From: Melioribacter roseus
GTDB lineage: Bacteria; Bacteroidota; Ignavibacteria; Ignavibacteriales; Melioribacteraceae
Length of the DNA stretch: 64,000 nt
Assembly (NCBI GenBank): GCA_020724265.1
Contig: DYHH01000004.1
Coordinates: 124,001 to 188,000 of the forward strand
Direction: 5' to 3'
Below are positions 1-11,000 of the stretch, piece after piece. The notes beneath the pieces were generated by a model. That model ran no database searches. It was not told where the DNA came from and worked only from the letters and a program-made list of their open reading frames with translations. The translations under genes were made by a program, and so were the position numbers. The first letter of the stretch is position 1. Every line of letters starts with the position of its first letter.

Positions 1-3000
1 ATATATAGCGGATTTTTTGAATCCGATCCATTTATAAGTTCACCGGCAGTTCCTTATCGAAACATTATTGTCGGTGTTCCATCAGAATTCGGCAACACCA
101 TCCAGGTGGTTGATGCAAAATTCGAGACAATCAATAATGTAATTAAACCCAATCCAGTTTTAGATGAAACGAAAGAAGAAGTAGAATTTTCATATAAAAT
201 AAATTCGGATTATTATTCATATCAAAATAAAGAATTGGTAGGCTTTGGTGAGTTTGGATTATTCAGAGATTTACCTGTTCAAAAAATTATTTTAGCCCCT
301 GTTCAATATGATGCCGCAACAAATACAGTAAAACTATATTCAAAAATTAGATTTAGAATTAACTTCTCAAGACCAACCAAGCAAACACAAAGAATAGAAG
401 AAGACCTATCAAGCATTGTAATTAACTTTGATACTGCGCGTAATTGGGGTATCGCAAAAAGTCTCGATAGGATACAAGCAACCGTTCAAAATTCAGTGCT
501 TGCTACCGGAACTTGGTATAAATTCGAAGCCCCGGAAGAAGGAATATATAGAATAGATCGAGCTCAACTTTCATCAATGGGTATTGACCCTAATACTGTG
601 GATCCGAGAACAATAAAAATATACAACAACGGCGGTTACCAGTTAAGTGAAACCGTTACTGCACCAAGACCCAATGATCTTATTGAAAATGCAATTTTAG
701 TAGTTGGAGAAGACGACGGTAGATTTGATCAGAACGATTATATTTTATTTTACGGAAGAGGAACGGACTTTTTTGAATATGATGCAAGTAGAAATAATAT
801 AAGGAGATACAAACACGATTTCTCAAAAAAGAATTTTTATTTTATTACATCCGGTGGGTCTACCGGTAAAAGAATAAACTTAAAACCTTCTTTGAGTGAA
901 CCCAACCCAATTATCCAAACGGAAACGGATTGTTATCTTCATCATGAAAAAGATTTGGTGAACTTAGGAAAAAGCGGAAGAGATTATTGGGGCGAAATGA
1001 TGACTTCGTCAATGCCGAGTCAAACTTTTATTAATACTCTGCATGAATTAGTTCCTTCTACAACTATTAATTATAATTTTCGATTGGCTAACTCTACACG
1101 TGTTGGCACTGCCAGTGCAATTAGTTTTAATATCCAGGAAAATGGACAGATAATATTTTCATCGACTTTAGCAGGTTGGACAACCAGATATCGGTACGGT
1201 TGGGATAGATCAGGTTCAGCTACTTTTACTGGTTCTCTACCCAATAATATGAGTACGTTAAAGTTCACAATAACTAATCCTGCTTCTAATTCTCAGGCAA
1301 ATATTGATTATTTCGAGATTAAGTACCGTAGAACTTTGCGCTCAAGCAATGATGAATTTATTTTCTATTCGGAACCCTTAAATGGGATTATTCAATTTAA
1401 CCTCACTAATTTTACAAACAGCAGTATTAACGTTTTTGAAATTACCGACCATGCAAACGTTCAGATGATTGAACCATTGTTTTTAAGCGGGGGCGAATTT
1501 AGATTTCAAGATAACGGAACACAAACTAATCGAAAAAAATATATTGGCTTAACAGGAACAAAATTCAAAACTCCATCAAATATTCAGTCTGTTCAGAATT
1601 CAAATATTCGAGGTATAACACCAGGTTCTGAATACATAATAATAGCACATAAAGAATTTACTTCACAAGCACAGAGATTAGCAAATTACAGGGCAAATCA
1701 ATCTCCAAAACCAATTAGCACATCTTTAGTATATGTTGATGAAATCTATAACGAGTTTTCAAGCGGTTCGTTAGACCCGACTGCAATAAGAGATTTTATT
1801 GCTTATGCATACAGTAATTGGCAGATAAGACCAAGTTTAGTGTTGTTATTCGGCGATGGAGACTATGATTATTTTGATATTGAAGGTAAGAATAAAAATT
1901 TTATTCCAACGTTTCAAACACGAGAATCTTTAGATGCAATAGAATCTTATCCTTTCGATGATTTTTACTCTCGAGTATCTGGTGATGATGTTAAACCTGA
2001 TGTTGGTGTCGGTAGATTAACCGTTAATAATCCTTCAGAAGCGGAAATTGTTGTTGATAAAATTATAGAGTATGAAACACAATCCGAACAAGGTCTTTGG
2101 AGAAATACTATAACTCTTGTAGCTGATGATGGGCTTACTTCAAGTGGGAACGACGGTGCGTTGCATTTAAATCAATCGGAAGATCTATCAAGATTGTACA
2201 TTCCACCTACCTTTGATCAGAAAAAAATAAACTTGATTTCTTATCCAACTGTAATAACCGGAGGTGGAAGACGGAAGCCTGCAGTTAATAAAGATATTAT
2301 TGATGCAATTAATAATGGTACGCTAATTTTAAATTTTATTGGACATGGCAACCCCGATGTTTGGACACATGAAAACGTCTTCTTAAAAGATATTACAATT
2401 CCACAGCTAAAAAACGGTAAATACTTTTTCTTAACTGCCGCTACCTGTGATTTTGGAAAGTTTGATGTACCGGATGATCAGAGTGCAACTGAACTTATGT
2501 TATCGAAGCCAGAGAGTGGAGTTATAGGTGCCTTTACGGCAAGTAGACCTGTTTATTCAAATTCGAATGCGGCATTGAATGAAAAGTTGTTTAAGCACAT
2601 GTTGCAGGTTAAAAATAGCGATAATTCGCCACGAAGAATTGGTACTGCTTATATGTTTGCTAAATTTGAAGGGAGTAACAATTTACGCAATGATGAGAGA
2701 TTTCTTCTTTTCGGTGACCCGGCAGTAAGACTCAATCAACCCGAAAATCCAGTAACTATTGATTCAATAAATGATTCGGATCTTAGTGTTGATGTGCAGA
2801 TTAGTGCACTTGGTAATGTTGATATTACCGGTTCGTTTAAAAACTTAGACGGTTCGCAAAGTAATTTTAGCGGCGAAGCCATAATATCCGTTTTCGATGC
2901 CAAAAGAAATATTTCGATTCAGGAACTTGGTTATACATACAGAATATCACAACAAGGCGGTCTAATTTTTAGAGGTAGAGTAACCGTATCTAATGGAAAA

Positions 3001-3807
3001 TTTAATACCAATTTTACTGTTCCAAAGGATATTTCATATCAAAATGAAAATGGAAAAGTAGTTGTCTACGCCTTCAATAATGAAGTCGATGGATCCGGTT
3101 ATACCGAACGTATAATTGTTGGAGGAACAGATACTTCAAGTGTTAATGACGGAAGAGGTCCTAATATTGAAATTTATTTTGACGATCTTTCTTTCGACAA
3201 CTCGTATTTGGTTAGTTCTAATTTTACTTTATTAGTAAAACTTGAGGATGAAACAGGTATTAATACAACCGGATCAGGCGTGGGACATAACCTCGAAGGT
3301 ATAATAAATGACGATGAAAATAATCCTATCGATCTCACATCAAATTTTGTCGGTGATCTGGACGCAGGAGGTAAATCGGGTGTTGTAAGTTATAGATTTT
3401 CCAATTTTGATGAAGGTGATCATAAAATAAGAATTAAAGCCTGGGATGTGTTCAACAATTTATCAACCGAAGAATCTTTCTTCTCTGTTGTTAATTCCGA
3501 TCAATTGGCAATTAGAGAAGTGGTAAATTATCCGAATCCGTTTTCTTCAAATACGACATTTACATTCCAGCAGAACTTAACAAAAACTCTTAATGTAAAA
3601 GTGAAGATTTATACAATTGCCGGCAGGCTAATTAAAGAAATTGAGCAATATAATATTTTAGATAAGTTTGTGAGAATCCCTTGGGATGGTCGCGATCATG
3701 ATGGCGATCAGCTCGCGAACGGTACATATCTTTACAAACTTATTATTGAATCTACCGATAAAGAATTTAGAGAAACAGTTTTAGGTAAATTAGCAGTAAT
3801 TAGATAA
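1..3807 (+). CDS. porU: Type IX secretion sortase PorU, C25 (gingipain-like) peptidase, 5' truncated
   Basis: The reading frame is open from the first base, so the gene starts left of the window; the GTG at 106 is internal and not a real start. PorU is the outer-membrane cysteine peptidase of the type IX secretion system. It removes C-terminal sorting domains from cargo and attaches the cargo to the surface. The C25 core is visible: the catalytic His lies in a GHG motif (His codon 2344-2346) and the catalytic Cys in ATCDFG (codon 2446-2448). The C-terminus (about 3520-3807) carries a NPF...GRLIKEI...WDGRD...GTYLYKL segment, a FlgD/sorting-domain-like fold, as expected because PorU itself uses the system. 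porV follows 34 bp downstream, the usual neighbour order. The family call is strong; the N-terminus cannot be judged. Confidence 0.9.
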   Translation: MYSGFFESDPFISSPAVPYRNIIVGVPSEFGNTIQVVDAKFETINNVIKPNPVLDETKEEVEFSYKINSDYYSYQNKELVGFGEFGLFRDLPVQKIILAPVQYDAATNTVKLYSKIRFRINFSRPTKQTQRIEEDLSSIVINFDTARNWGIAKSLDRIQATVQNSVLATGTWYKFEAPEEGIYRIDRAQLSSMGIDPNTVDPRTIKIYNNGGYQLSETVTAPRPNDLIENAILVVGEDDGRFDQNDYILFYGRGTDFFEYDASRNNIRRYKHDFSKKNFYFITSGGSTGKRINLKPSLSEPNPIIQTETDCYLHHEKDLVNLGKSGRDYWGEMMTSSMPSQTFINTLHELVPSTTINYNFRLANSTRVGTASAISFNIQENGQIIFSSTLAGWTTRYRYGWDRSGSATFTGSLPNNMSTLKFTITNPASNSQANIDYFEIKYRRTLRSSNDEFIFYSEPLNGIIQFNLTNFTNSSINVFEITDHANVQMIEPLFLSGGEFRFQDNGTQTNRKKYIGLTGTKFKTPSNIQSVQNSNIRGITPGSEYIIIAHKEFTSQAQRLANYRANQSPKPISTSLVYVDEIYNEFSSGSLDPTAIRDFIAYAYSNWQIRPSLVLLFGDGDYDYFDIEGKNKNFIPTFQTRESLDAIESYPFDDFYSRVSGDDVKPDVGVGRLTVNNPSEAEIVVDKIIEYETQSEQGLWRNTITLVADDGLTSSGNDGALHLNQSEDLSRLYIPPTFDQKKINLISYPTVITGGGRRKPAVNKDIIDAINNGTLILNFIGHGNPDVWTHENVFLKDITIPQLKNGKYFFLTAATCDFGKFDVPDDQSATELMLSKPESGVIGAFTASRPVYSNSNAALNEKLFKHMLQVKNSDNSPRRIGTAYMFAKFEGSNNLRNDERFLLFGDPAVRLNQPENPVTIDSINDSDLSVDVQISALGNVDITGSFKNLDGSQSNFSGEAIISVFDAKRNISIQELGYTYRISQQGGLIFRGRVTVSNGKFNTNFTVPKDISYQNENGKVVVYAFNNEVDGSGYTERIIVGGTDTSSVNDGRGPNIEIYFDDLSFDNSYLVSSNFTLLVKLEDETGINTTGSGVGHNLEGIINDDENNPIDLTSNFVGDLDAGGKSGVVSYRFSNFDEGDHKIRIKAWDVFNNLSTEESFFSVVNSDQLAIREVVNYPNPFSSNTTFTFQQNLTKTLNVKVKIYTIAGRLIKEIEQYNILDKFVRIPWDGRDHDGDQLANGTYLYKLIIESTDKEFRETVLGKLAVIR

Positions 3808-3841
3808 ATTTTATTTAATCTTTATTTGGAGGTATCTCAAG

Positions 3842-5002
3842 ATGAAAAAAGTAGTGTTTTTATTAATGACAATATTGTTGTTTTTTGGTGCACAGAATAA
3901 ATACTATGCACAGGGTGAGGCTGCCGTTCCATTTCTGCTTTTAGCACCCGATTCAAGAGCCGGCGGTATTGGTGAATCCGGAACCGGATTAGCCGATAAC
4001 TCTGCTGCAATTTTTTGGAACCCTGCCGGTATCGCATTCTTAACAGGTTCGGAAGTCAGTATTACACATAGTAATTGGCTGCCCCAATTCAATTTGGATT
4101 TGTTCTATGATTATCTAACATATCGTCAATATGTTGAAAGTCTCGGCGGAAGTGTTACCGCAAGTATTACATACATGAACTTTGGTGAATTTGTTCGTAC
4201 TTCTTCTCAATCACCTGATCCCATCGGTACATTCCGGTCATTCGATGCTGCATTGACACTTGGATATGCAACCAAGCTAAGTAATGATTGGGGTATGGGT
4301 TTTAACTTTAGAGTTATTCACAGCCGGCTTTCGGATCAACCGACAGAACATGAGCAAGGAAGTGGTGTTGCAACTTCTGTAAGTTTTGATATTGGCGCAA
4401 TGTGGAGACCCGAAATTTTAAATATCCCACTTATCGGAGATATGGGAAATCGTTTTTCGATCGGAGCTAATTTGAGTAACCTCGGCCCCAAAATAACTTA
4501 TATTGACCAAGCGCAATCTGACCCAATACCGACTAATTTTAGGTTAGGTTTTGCTACAAGAATATTTGAAGATGAATATAATTCATTAACCTACACTCTT
4601 GATTTTAGTAAACTACTTGTCAGCAGAGTGGATAGCGGTAAAACAAAGGATGAATTCTACAAAGCTATTTTTACTGCATGGGCAGACCAATCATTTGGTG
4701 AAGAACTTAGGGACATTGTTACATCTATGGGATTGGAATACTGGTATGGTAAACCTGATGATTTTATGTTTGCTCTAAGAACAGGTTTCTTTTATGAAGA
4801 CCCGTCTTACGGCAATAGAAAATTCCTAACACTCGGTGCAGGTATTAGGTATGATATGTACGGATTTGATTTTAGTTATATAACAACTGATATGTTTAAG
4901 GACGGTGAGAATCACCCACTCTCCGATACATTAAGATTTACTCTCCTCATTGGCTGGGGATCTACTCCTTCACAAACAAAAGGTTTTCCACGCGGAATCT
5001 AA
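3842..5002 (+). CDS. porV: Type IX secretion outer-membrane protein PorV
   Basis: This 386-residue predicted outer-membrane beta-barrel belongs to the PorV/LptO family. PorV shuttles folded cargo from the T9SS translocon to the PorU sortase complex. An N-terminal signal peptide ends near YYAQG. The mature N-terminus has the family features: FLLLAPDSRAGGIGESG followed by ADNSAAIFWNPAG, in the FadL-like UPF0164 style. The rest alternates short strands and turns and ends in an aromatic-rich strand region. A GGAGG ribosome-binding site about 8 bases before the ATG supports the start. The gene sits between porU and a secreted M6-like gene with spacings of 34 and 6 bp, which suggests one operon. 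PorQ-like relatives are the alternative, but adjacency to porU favours PorV. Confidence 0.88.
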   Translation: MKKVVFLLMTILLFFGAQNKYYAQGEAAVPFLLLAPDSRAGGIGESGTGLADNSAAIFWNPAGIAFLTGSEVSITHSNWLPQFNLDLFYDYLTYRQYVESLGGSVTASITYMNFGEFVRTSSQSPDPIGTFRSFDAALTLGYATKLSNDWGMGFNFRVIHSRLSDQPTEHEQGSGVATSVSFDIGAMWRPEILNIPLIGDMGNRFSIGANLSNLGPKITYIDQAQSDPIPTNFRLGFATRIFEDEYNSLTYTLDFSKLLVSRVDSGKTKDEFYKAIFTAWADQSFGEELRDIVTSMGLEYWYGKPDDFMFALRTGFFYEDPSYGNRKFLTLGAGIRYDMYGFDFSYITTDMFKDGENHPLSDTLRFTLLIGWGSTPSQTKGFPRGI

Positions 5003-5008
5003 ATCAAT

Positions 5009-8000
5009 ATGAAAAATACTATCTCGCTAATTCTTTCTCTAGTTTTGAGTTTGGGCATGGTAAGTGCCCAAACTTCTTTTAAGTTGAATCCGAATCCAAG
5101 AAGCGAACCATTAAGGTTAGCGCAAAACGATACTTTAAAAATTCTTGCGGTTATGGTTGAATTCCAGCAAGATAATGACGGCAATACTTTTGGGAACGGT
5201 AAATTCGGTTCAATGTATTCAAAAGATTACGGCAATACAATATTAGACCCTTTACCTCATAATGCAGCTTACTTTGAAAGTCATCTTGAATTTGCAAGAA
5301 ATTATTTTAACAAAGTATCGAGCGGAGTCTTTAATATTTCATTCAAAGTATTTCCGAATATTATTACTGTTTCAAAAACAATAAGAGATTATTCACCGCC
5401 TCCACGAACTGAAGATTTTTCCGGGTTAGCTTCATTTGCTCAAGAAGTCTGGCAGCTTGCCGATCAAACCGGGCAAATTGATTTTTCTGAATATGATATG
5501 TTCACAATATTTCATGCGGGAGTCGGTAGAGAAATTCCTACACCCGGCAGTATTGGTTTGGAACGCGATATTCCTTCATTGTATTTCAGTGAGAATGCAT
5601 TTAAAAGAATTCTCGGCAGTTCATTTAACGGAATTCCCGTTAACAATAGCAACTTTCTTATAAAGAATACGGCAATATTACCTTCTACAGAGAATAGAGA
5701 GATTGAAAGTTTTGGTCAAGTTTATTTACAGGAATTTACAATTAACGGATTGATAGTTGGTACCATTGCTTCGCATATGGGTCTACCTGATTTATTTAAT
5801 ACCGAAACCGGAACAAGTGCAATAGGTAGATTTGGTCTTATGGATGGTCAAGCACTTTTTGCGTACAACGGTTTGTTTCCACCTGAACCTTCGGCTTGGG
5901 AGAAAGTATATTTAGGATGGGTTACGCCGAAAACTCTTTCTTTAGTAGATCAAACAGTTAGTCTAACAACTTATCAAGCAGCCGCAGAAGGGGATGATGT
6001 TCTTGTTAAGATTCCAATAAATTCTAATGAATATTATCTTATCGAAAATCGTAAACGAGATGCAAATAAAGACGGAATAACATTGACTTATAAAATCGGT
6101 TCTGCTGTAAATACTATAAAATTTGATAAAGACATACCGAGTTTTTCTCCTTTTGGTGCAGATACCCTTATTGGCGTTGTTATTGATGTTGATGAATATG
6201 ATTGGGCTTTACCGGGATTTCTTGAAACACAATCTTTTGATGATCCTTTCGAAGATGTAGGATTTATAATTTGGCATATTGACGAAGAAGTAATTAGACA
6301 GAATATAGAATCAAACACAATTAATAATGACCGAAACAGGCTTGGAGTTAAAGTTGTTGAAGCTGACGGTATTTTTGATATAGGGGAAGAGTTTACAACA
6401 ATATTCGGTGAAACAGTTATTGGTGAAGGAACAAAACAAGATACCTGGTATCGCGGGAATCCTTCGAAATTTTACGAGAACAAATTTAATGCAAATACAA
6501 AACCCCCTGCTGTTTCAAATACCGGTGCAAATTCTTTAATTGATATTAGCGACATATCTGATATCGGCAATGAAATGTCATTCAAAATTAGTTTTAAAAA
6601 TAGTTCTGTTACTAAATTAATTCAGAAAGAATTAATGGTTGGCAATGATTTTAAAAATGTTTTTGGAATTAAAGACAATATAATTGTTCAAGCCGGTGAT
6701 GATATTCATTTTTATGATAGTAATGGTGAATTTCTTTTTACTGAAAATAATTTTAGCGATGTAAAACCTGCTGCTTTTGATATAGATGATTATAGTTTTA
6801 TTGTCGGCTCTGCTGACAACTCTTTAAAAGTTTTTTCATTTTCCAATGGCATCTCCACACTTGAGAAATATGAAATATTAGTCGGCGAAAAAGTTACTTC
6901 TCCAATTATGATTTCGGAAAGTAATATTGGCTTCGATATATACATAGGTACAGAAACCGGGAAAATATTTAAGTATAATTTTTCAGAAAATAATACTGAG
7001 AAATTAATTCTTTTAGAGACATTCAACGTCTTTAATAATATACCGGTAAAGCAAGTTGTATATAATTATCATCAACAAGTAATCTTTGCAATAGCCGGTA
7101 ATCAATATTGGAATTCCCATGAAGGGCAAATTTATAATTATGATTATCATTTATCAAAAATTGCTGTTACAAGCTATGTTATTGAGGATATTGCAACAAA
7201 TTTAGCTATTATGCTTGATGACAATAATAATTTTATTTCCAAACAAATATTTGGTGCTGAGAAGATTTTTTCAGTATCAGGTGATGATCTGATCGAAGAC
7301 TTTTTATTAACTGATTTAAAGTACGATAGAAAATTACGAATTGTATATTCTCAAAAAGATAAAATTGGGGCACTTAATTTTGAAGGCTCTACATCGGAAT
7401 ATTTTCCAGTTAAACTCAGTTCAAAATCTACTGAAATTGAAAGTAAGTACTTACTTTCGGTAAACTTGAATCAAAATAATTACTGGGATGTAATTAGTTT
7501 TTCTAAAAACGGAATTGTAAATGCTGTTGACGGTAGAAGGGGAGAAACAATAGCCGGTTTCCCGATTTCTTCAGGGTCAGAGAGCATTGTTCATCCGGTT
7601 ATATATGAAAGCGGCGGATTTAGGTTGATGCTGGTAAATAAAAATAATGAACTTTTAGTCTGGGGATTTGATAATATTTCTTATTCAAATCAATGGATTG
7701 GAGAATATGCAAATAATTATAATAACGCTTTTGTAACTGTTTCAGCACAAGGTGATGTAATTACGGACTATTTTCCTATGGACAAAGCTTATAACTGGCC
7801 TAACCCGGTTTATGGAGACGAAACGAAAATCAGATTTTATGTAAGTGAAAATTCGAATGCCGAAATAAAAATATTTGATCTTGCCGGAGATTTGGTTGCG
7901 GAACTAAACGGTTCTGCTGCCGGTGGTATGGATAACGAAATTACCTGGAATGTTAATAATATTCAAAGCGGCGTTTATCTTGCTCACCTGACCGTAAAGA

Positions 8001-8053
8001 GCGTTGGTGGTAAAAGCGATAGTAAACTTATCAAAATATCAGTGATTAAGTGA
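5009..8053 (+). CDS. Secreted M6-like protein with T9SS sorting domain, zinc motif lost
   Basis: This 1014-residue exported protein has a signal peptide ending at VSAQ. The first 400 or so residues resemble the M6 (immune inhibitor A-like) metallopeptidase fold: an early LAVMVEFQQDNDG strand, the MGLPDLFN segment, FGLMDG, and PSAWEKVYLGW. In active M6 enzymes the catalytic helix reads HExGHxLGLPDL. Here the equivalent residues 251-258 are G-T-I-A-S-H-M-G, so both zinc-binding His and the Glu are missing. The middle part looks like a beta-propeller-type repeat region. The last 80 or so residues (NWPNP...IKIFDLAG...GVYLAHLTVKS) form a T9SS type A sorting domain. It lies 6 bp after porV and is probably co-transcribed. 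A structural or binding role is more likely than proteolysis. Confidence 0.75.
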   Translation: MKNTISLILSLVLSLGMVSAQTSFKLNPNPRSEPLRLAQNDTLKILAVMVEFQQDNDGNTFGNGKFGSMYSKDYGNTILDPLPHNAAYFESHLEFARNYFNKVSSGVFNISFKVFPNIITVSKTIRDYSPPPRTEDFSGLASFAQEVWQLADQTGQIDFSEYDMFTIFHAGVGREIPTPGSIGLERDIPSLYFSENAFKRILGSSFNGIPVNNSNFLIKNTAILPSTENREIESFGQVYLQEFTINGLIVGTIASHMGLPDLFNTETGTSAIGRFGLMDGQALFAYNGLFPPEPSAWEKVYLGWVTPKTLSLVDQTVSLTTYQAAAEGDDVLVKIPINSNEYYLIENRKRDANKDGITLTYKIGSAVNTIKFDKDIPSFSPFGADTLIGVVIDVDEYDWALPGFLETQSFDDPFEDVGFIIWHIDEEVIRQNIESNTINNDRNRLGVKVVEADGIFDIGEEFTTIFGETVIGEGTKQDTWYRGNPSKFYENKFNANTKPPAVSNTGANSLIDISDISDIGNEMSFKISFKNSSVTKLIQKELMVGNDFKNVFGIKDNIIVQAGDDIHFYDSNGEFLFTENNFSDVKPAAFDIDDYSFIVGSADNSLKVFSFSNGISTLEKYEILVGEKVTSPIMISESNIGFDIYIGTETGKIFKYNFSENNTEKLILLETFNVFNNIPVKQVVYNYHQQVIFAIAGNQYWNSHEGQIYNYDYHLSKIAVTSYVIEDIATNLAIMLDDNNNFISKQIFGAEKIFSVSGDDLIEDFLLTDLKYDRKLRIVYSQKDKIGALNFEGSTSEYFPVKLSSKSTEIESKYLLSVNLNQNNYWDVISFSKNGIVNAVDGRRGETIAGFPISSGSESIVHPVIYESGGFRLMLVNKNNELLVWGFDNISYSNQWIGEYANNYNNAFVTVSAQGDVITDYFPMDKAYNWPNPVYGDETKIRFYVSENSNAEIKIFDLAGDLVAELNGSAAGGMDNEITWNVNNIQSGVYLAHLTVKSVGGKSDSKLIKISVIK

Positions 8054-8097
8054 TTATTCTGAAATTCTTTATTCACATCTTGGGAACTCTTTGCTAA

Positions 8098-11000
8098 ATG
8101 ACTAAATTATTCAAAACAATCGTGATATTATCCGTATTAATTTTATCTATTAATGCGCAATATAATGAGTATGAACCCGATTACGAATGGTTGACAATAG
8201 AAAGGAAAAATATAAGCGTTCATTATCATCCCGAAGCCGAACGCAGTGCAATGGTAGTTGCAAAAATTGCAGAAGAGATTTGGGAACCTATTACAATGCT
8301 GTATAGGTATGAACCCGATAGAGTCCATTATGTTATTAAAGATATTGATGATTATGCAAACGGTGCAACATTCTTTTTCGATAATAAAATTGAAATCTGG
8401 GCTTCTTCTTTAGATTTTGATTTACGCGGTACTCATCATTGGCTTCGAAACGTTATCTCTCATGAATTTACTCACATGGTGCAGCTGCAAGCCGGTATGA
8501 AGCTGTCTCGTAATGTCCCGGTTTTCTATCTGCAATTTCTTAATTATGAAGACAAGCGAAGACCGGATATACTTTACGGTTATCCCAATTTTATCGCATC
8601 ATATCCGGTGCCGTCAATTAATATTCCTGCCTGGTTTGCCGAAGGTACTGCTCAATACATGCGTACCGAATTTAATTACGATTATTGGGATACTCACCGT
8701 GATATGATTTTGCGTTCGTATGTGCTTGATGATAATATGCTTACTTGGAATCAAATGGGAGTTTTTAATAAATCATCTTTAGGTAACGAATCGGTTTACA
8801 ATTCAGGATTTGCACTAACAAAATACATTTCTCAAAAATACGGTGAAGAAAAAATCAGAGAAATTACTGAGAAACTCGGTAAGCTAAGTAATTTTACTTT
8901 TGATGCGGCAGTGCATGATGTTTTAGGAATAACAGGCAATGATCTTTATAATGAATGGAAAAGTTTTCTTCAAAAAGATTATGCAGAAAGAATTGCTGAA
9001 GTAAAATCAAATTTAGTTGTTGGAGATACAATTCGTTCCGAAGGTTTTGGAAACTTCTACCCGGTTTATAAAGAAGACGGTAAAAGTATAATATACGTAT
9101 CAAATAAAAATGCAGACTATTTTTCTCTCTCATCAATTTTTGAATATAACTTAGAAACAAAAGAAGAAAAATTATTGGTACCCGGGATTCGTTCTACTTT
9201 TGGTTTATTACCGGGAGAAAACAAAATACTTTACGCAAAACTAACTGACAAAAACCCTAACTCAATTTCTATACATGATTTATATACTTACGATCTGAAA
9301 GAAAAAGAAGAGAAGCGTATAACATACGGCTGGCGTGCTAACAACCCGACCGTTTCAAATGATGGGAAAAAAGTTGCTTTTGTATTTCAAAAAGATGGAA
9401 CTACCAATCTTGCTGTTTCGGATGTTGACGGAAAGAATTATCAAGTTTTAACTCATTTCAAAAATGGTGAACAAGTTTATAATCCAAAATTCTCAAACGA
9501 TAATTCGCATATTGTTTTTGATTATTCATTTCACCACGGAAGAGATATTGCAAAAATTAATCTTGATGGAACGGGATTCGAGTTTTTGATTCAAACGGAT
9601 TCCGATGAAAGAAATCCTGTTTACGATAAAGAAGGTAATTTAATTTTTAGTTCGGATGAAACGGGAATTTTTAATATTTATAAAATGAATATGCAGACCG
9701 GCGAAATAAAAAGATTAACCAACGTTGTCGGTGGTGCGTTTATGCCCTGTGTTAATCAAAACGGTGATATAGTTTATGCCGGTTATATTTCAGATGGTTA
9801 TAAAATATTTATTTTGAAATCCGAACCGAATAATAAAGTTGATGAATCAAAAAAATATACTTGGGTTTACAATCCACCGCTCGATACCGATAAGCCGGAT
9901 CAAAATGCCGTTATTAAGAATGTTGATGCTCTCAAATATTTTAACGATGTTGATTTAACCGGATTCGAATCAAGAAAATACTCAGGTTCATTTACCAACT
10001 TAGCATTCTATCCGTTTATCAGGTATGATAATTATAACACATCAAATGACTTAACTGACAGAATTAAACCCGGTGTATATGTTACATCAAATGATATCTT
10101 AAATCGTTTCGGTTTCTTCGCCGGCGGTGCTATTAACAAAAGATTAGAAAGAGATCTGTTCTTAATATTTGATTACAGAGATAAACTTCCGCTAATTTAT
10201 AGTTTGGGCTTAAAACCGGAATTGTCTATTGAACTATATTCAATAAGCAGGGAAGCACAAGTTGATTTAATTTTTGATTCACTCGATGCAGCTAATAATA
10301 CTGTCGGCACAGATGTTACTTACAATTTATTTGAAGTTGATTTTGTTGTTAAACATAGGATATTCAAAAATATTGAAGACTTCGAGTTCAGATATATATT
10401 CAGTCAATATGTCGCAACATTAGGGAGTTTTATTTTTCCTAATACAACATATTTATATCCAACAACTAACGACAAATATTTTATCGGTAGTAACTTCCAG
10501 TTTAAGTTTAACTTCAATGACTATCGAGCAAATGTTGACAGCGATATTAACCCGGTAGGCCGCGAAATTGAGTTGCAGTATAATTATGAAATGAATAGAT
10601 ATAATAATGACGGTGAATATGAAATTGATGACGGTGTATTAAAACCTTTGTATAATAATTATAATTTTCATAGGCTTGAACTCAATTACAAAGAGTATAT
10701 TGAAACAATAAAAGGGCATACGATTTATGCACGTTTAAGAGCAGGAACAATATTTGGACCGGAAGTACCGGACTTTTTTGATTTTTACTTAGGCGGATTA
10801 ACCGGCATGCGTGCGTATCCTTTTTATGCAATAAGCGGAAATGAAATTGCATGGCTTAATCTAACTTATCGCTTCCCGCTGTTTAGAAATATCGATACGC
10901 GGATTGGGCATTTTTATCTTGATAAAATATTTCTTTCGGTACACGGCGATATAGGTAATGCCTGGAACGGAGACATCCCGGCTTTTGATACTTTTAAAAG

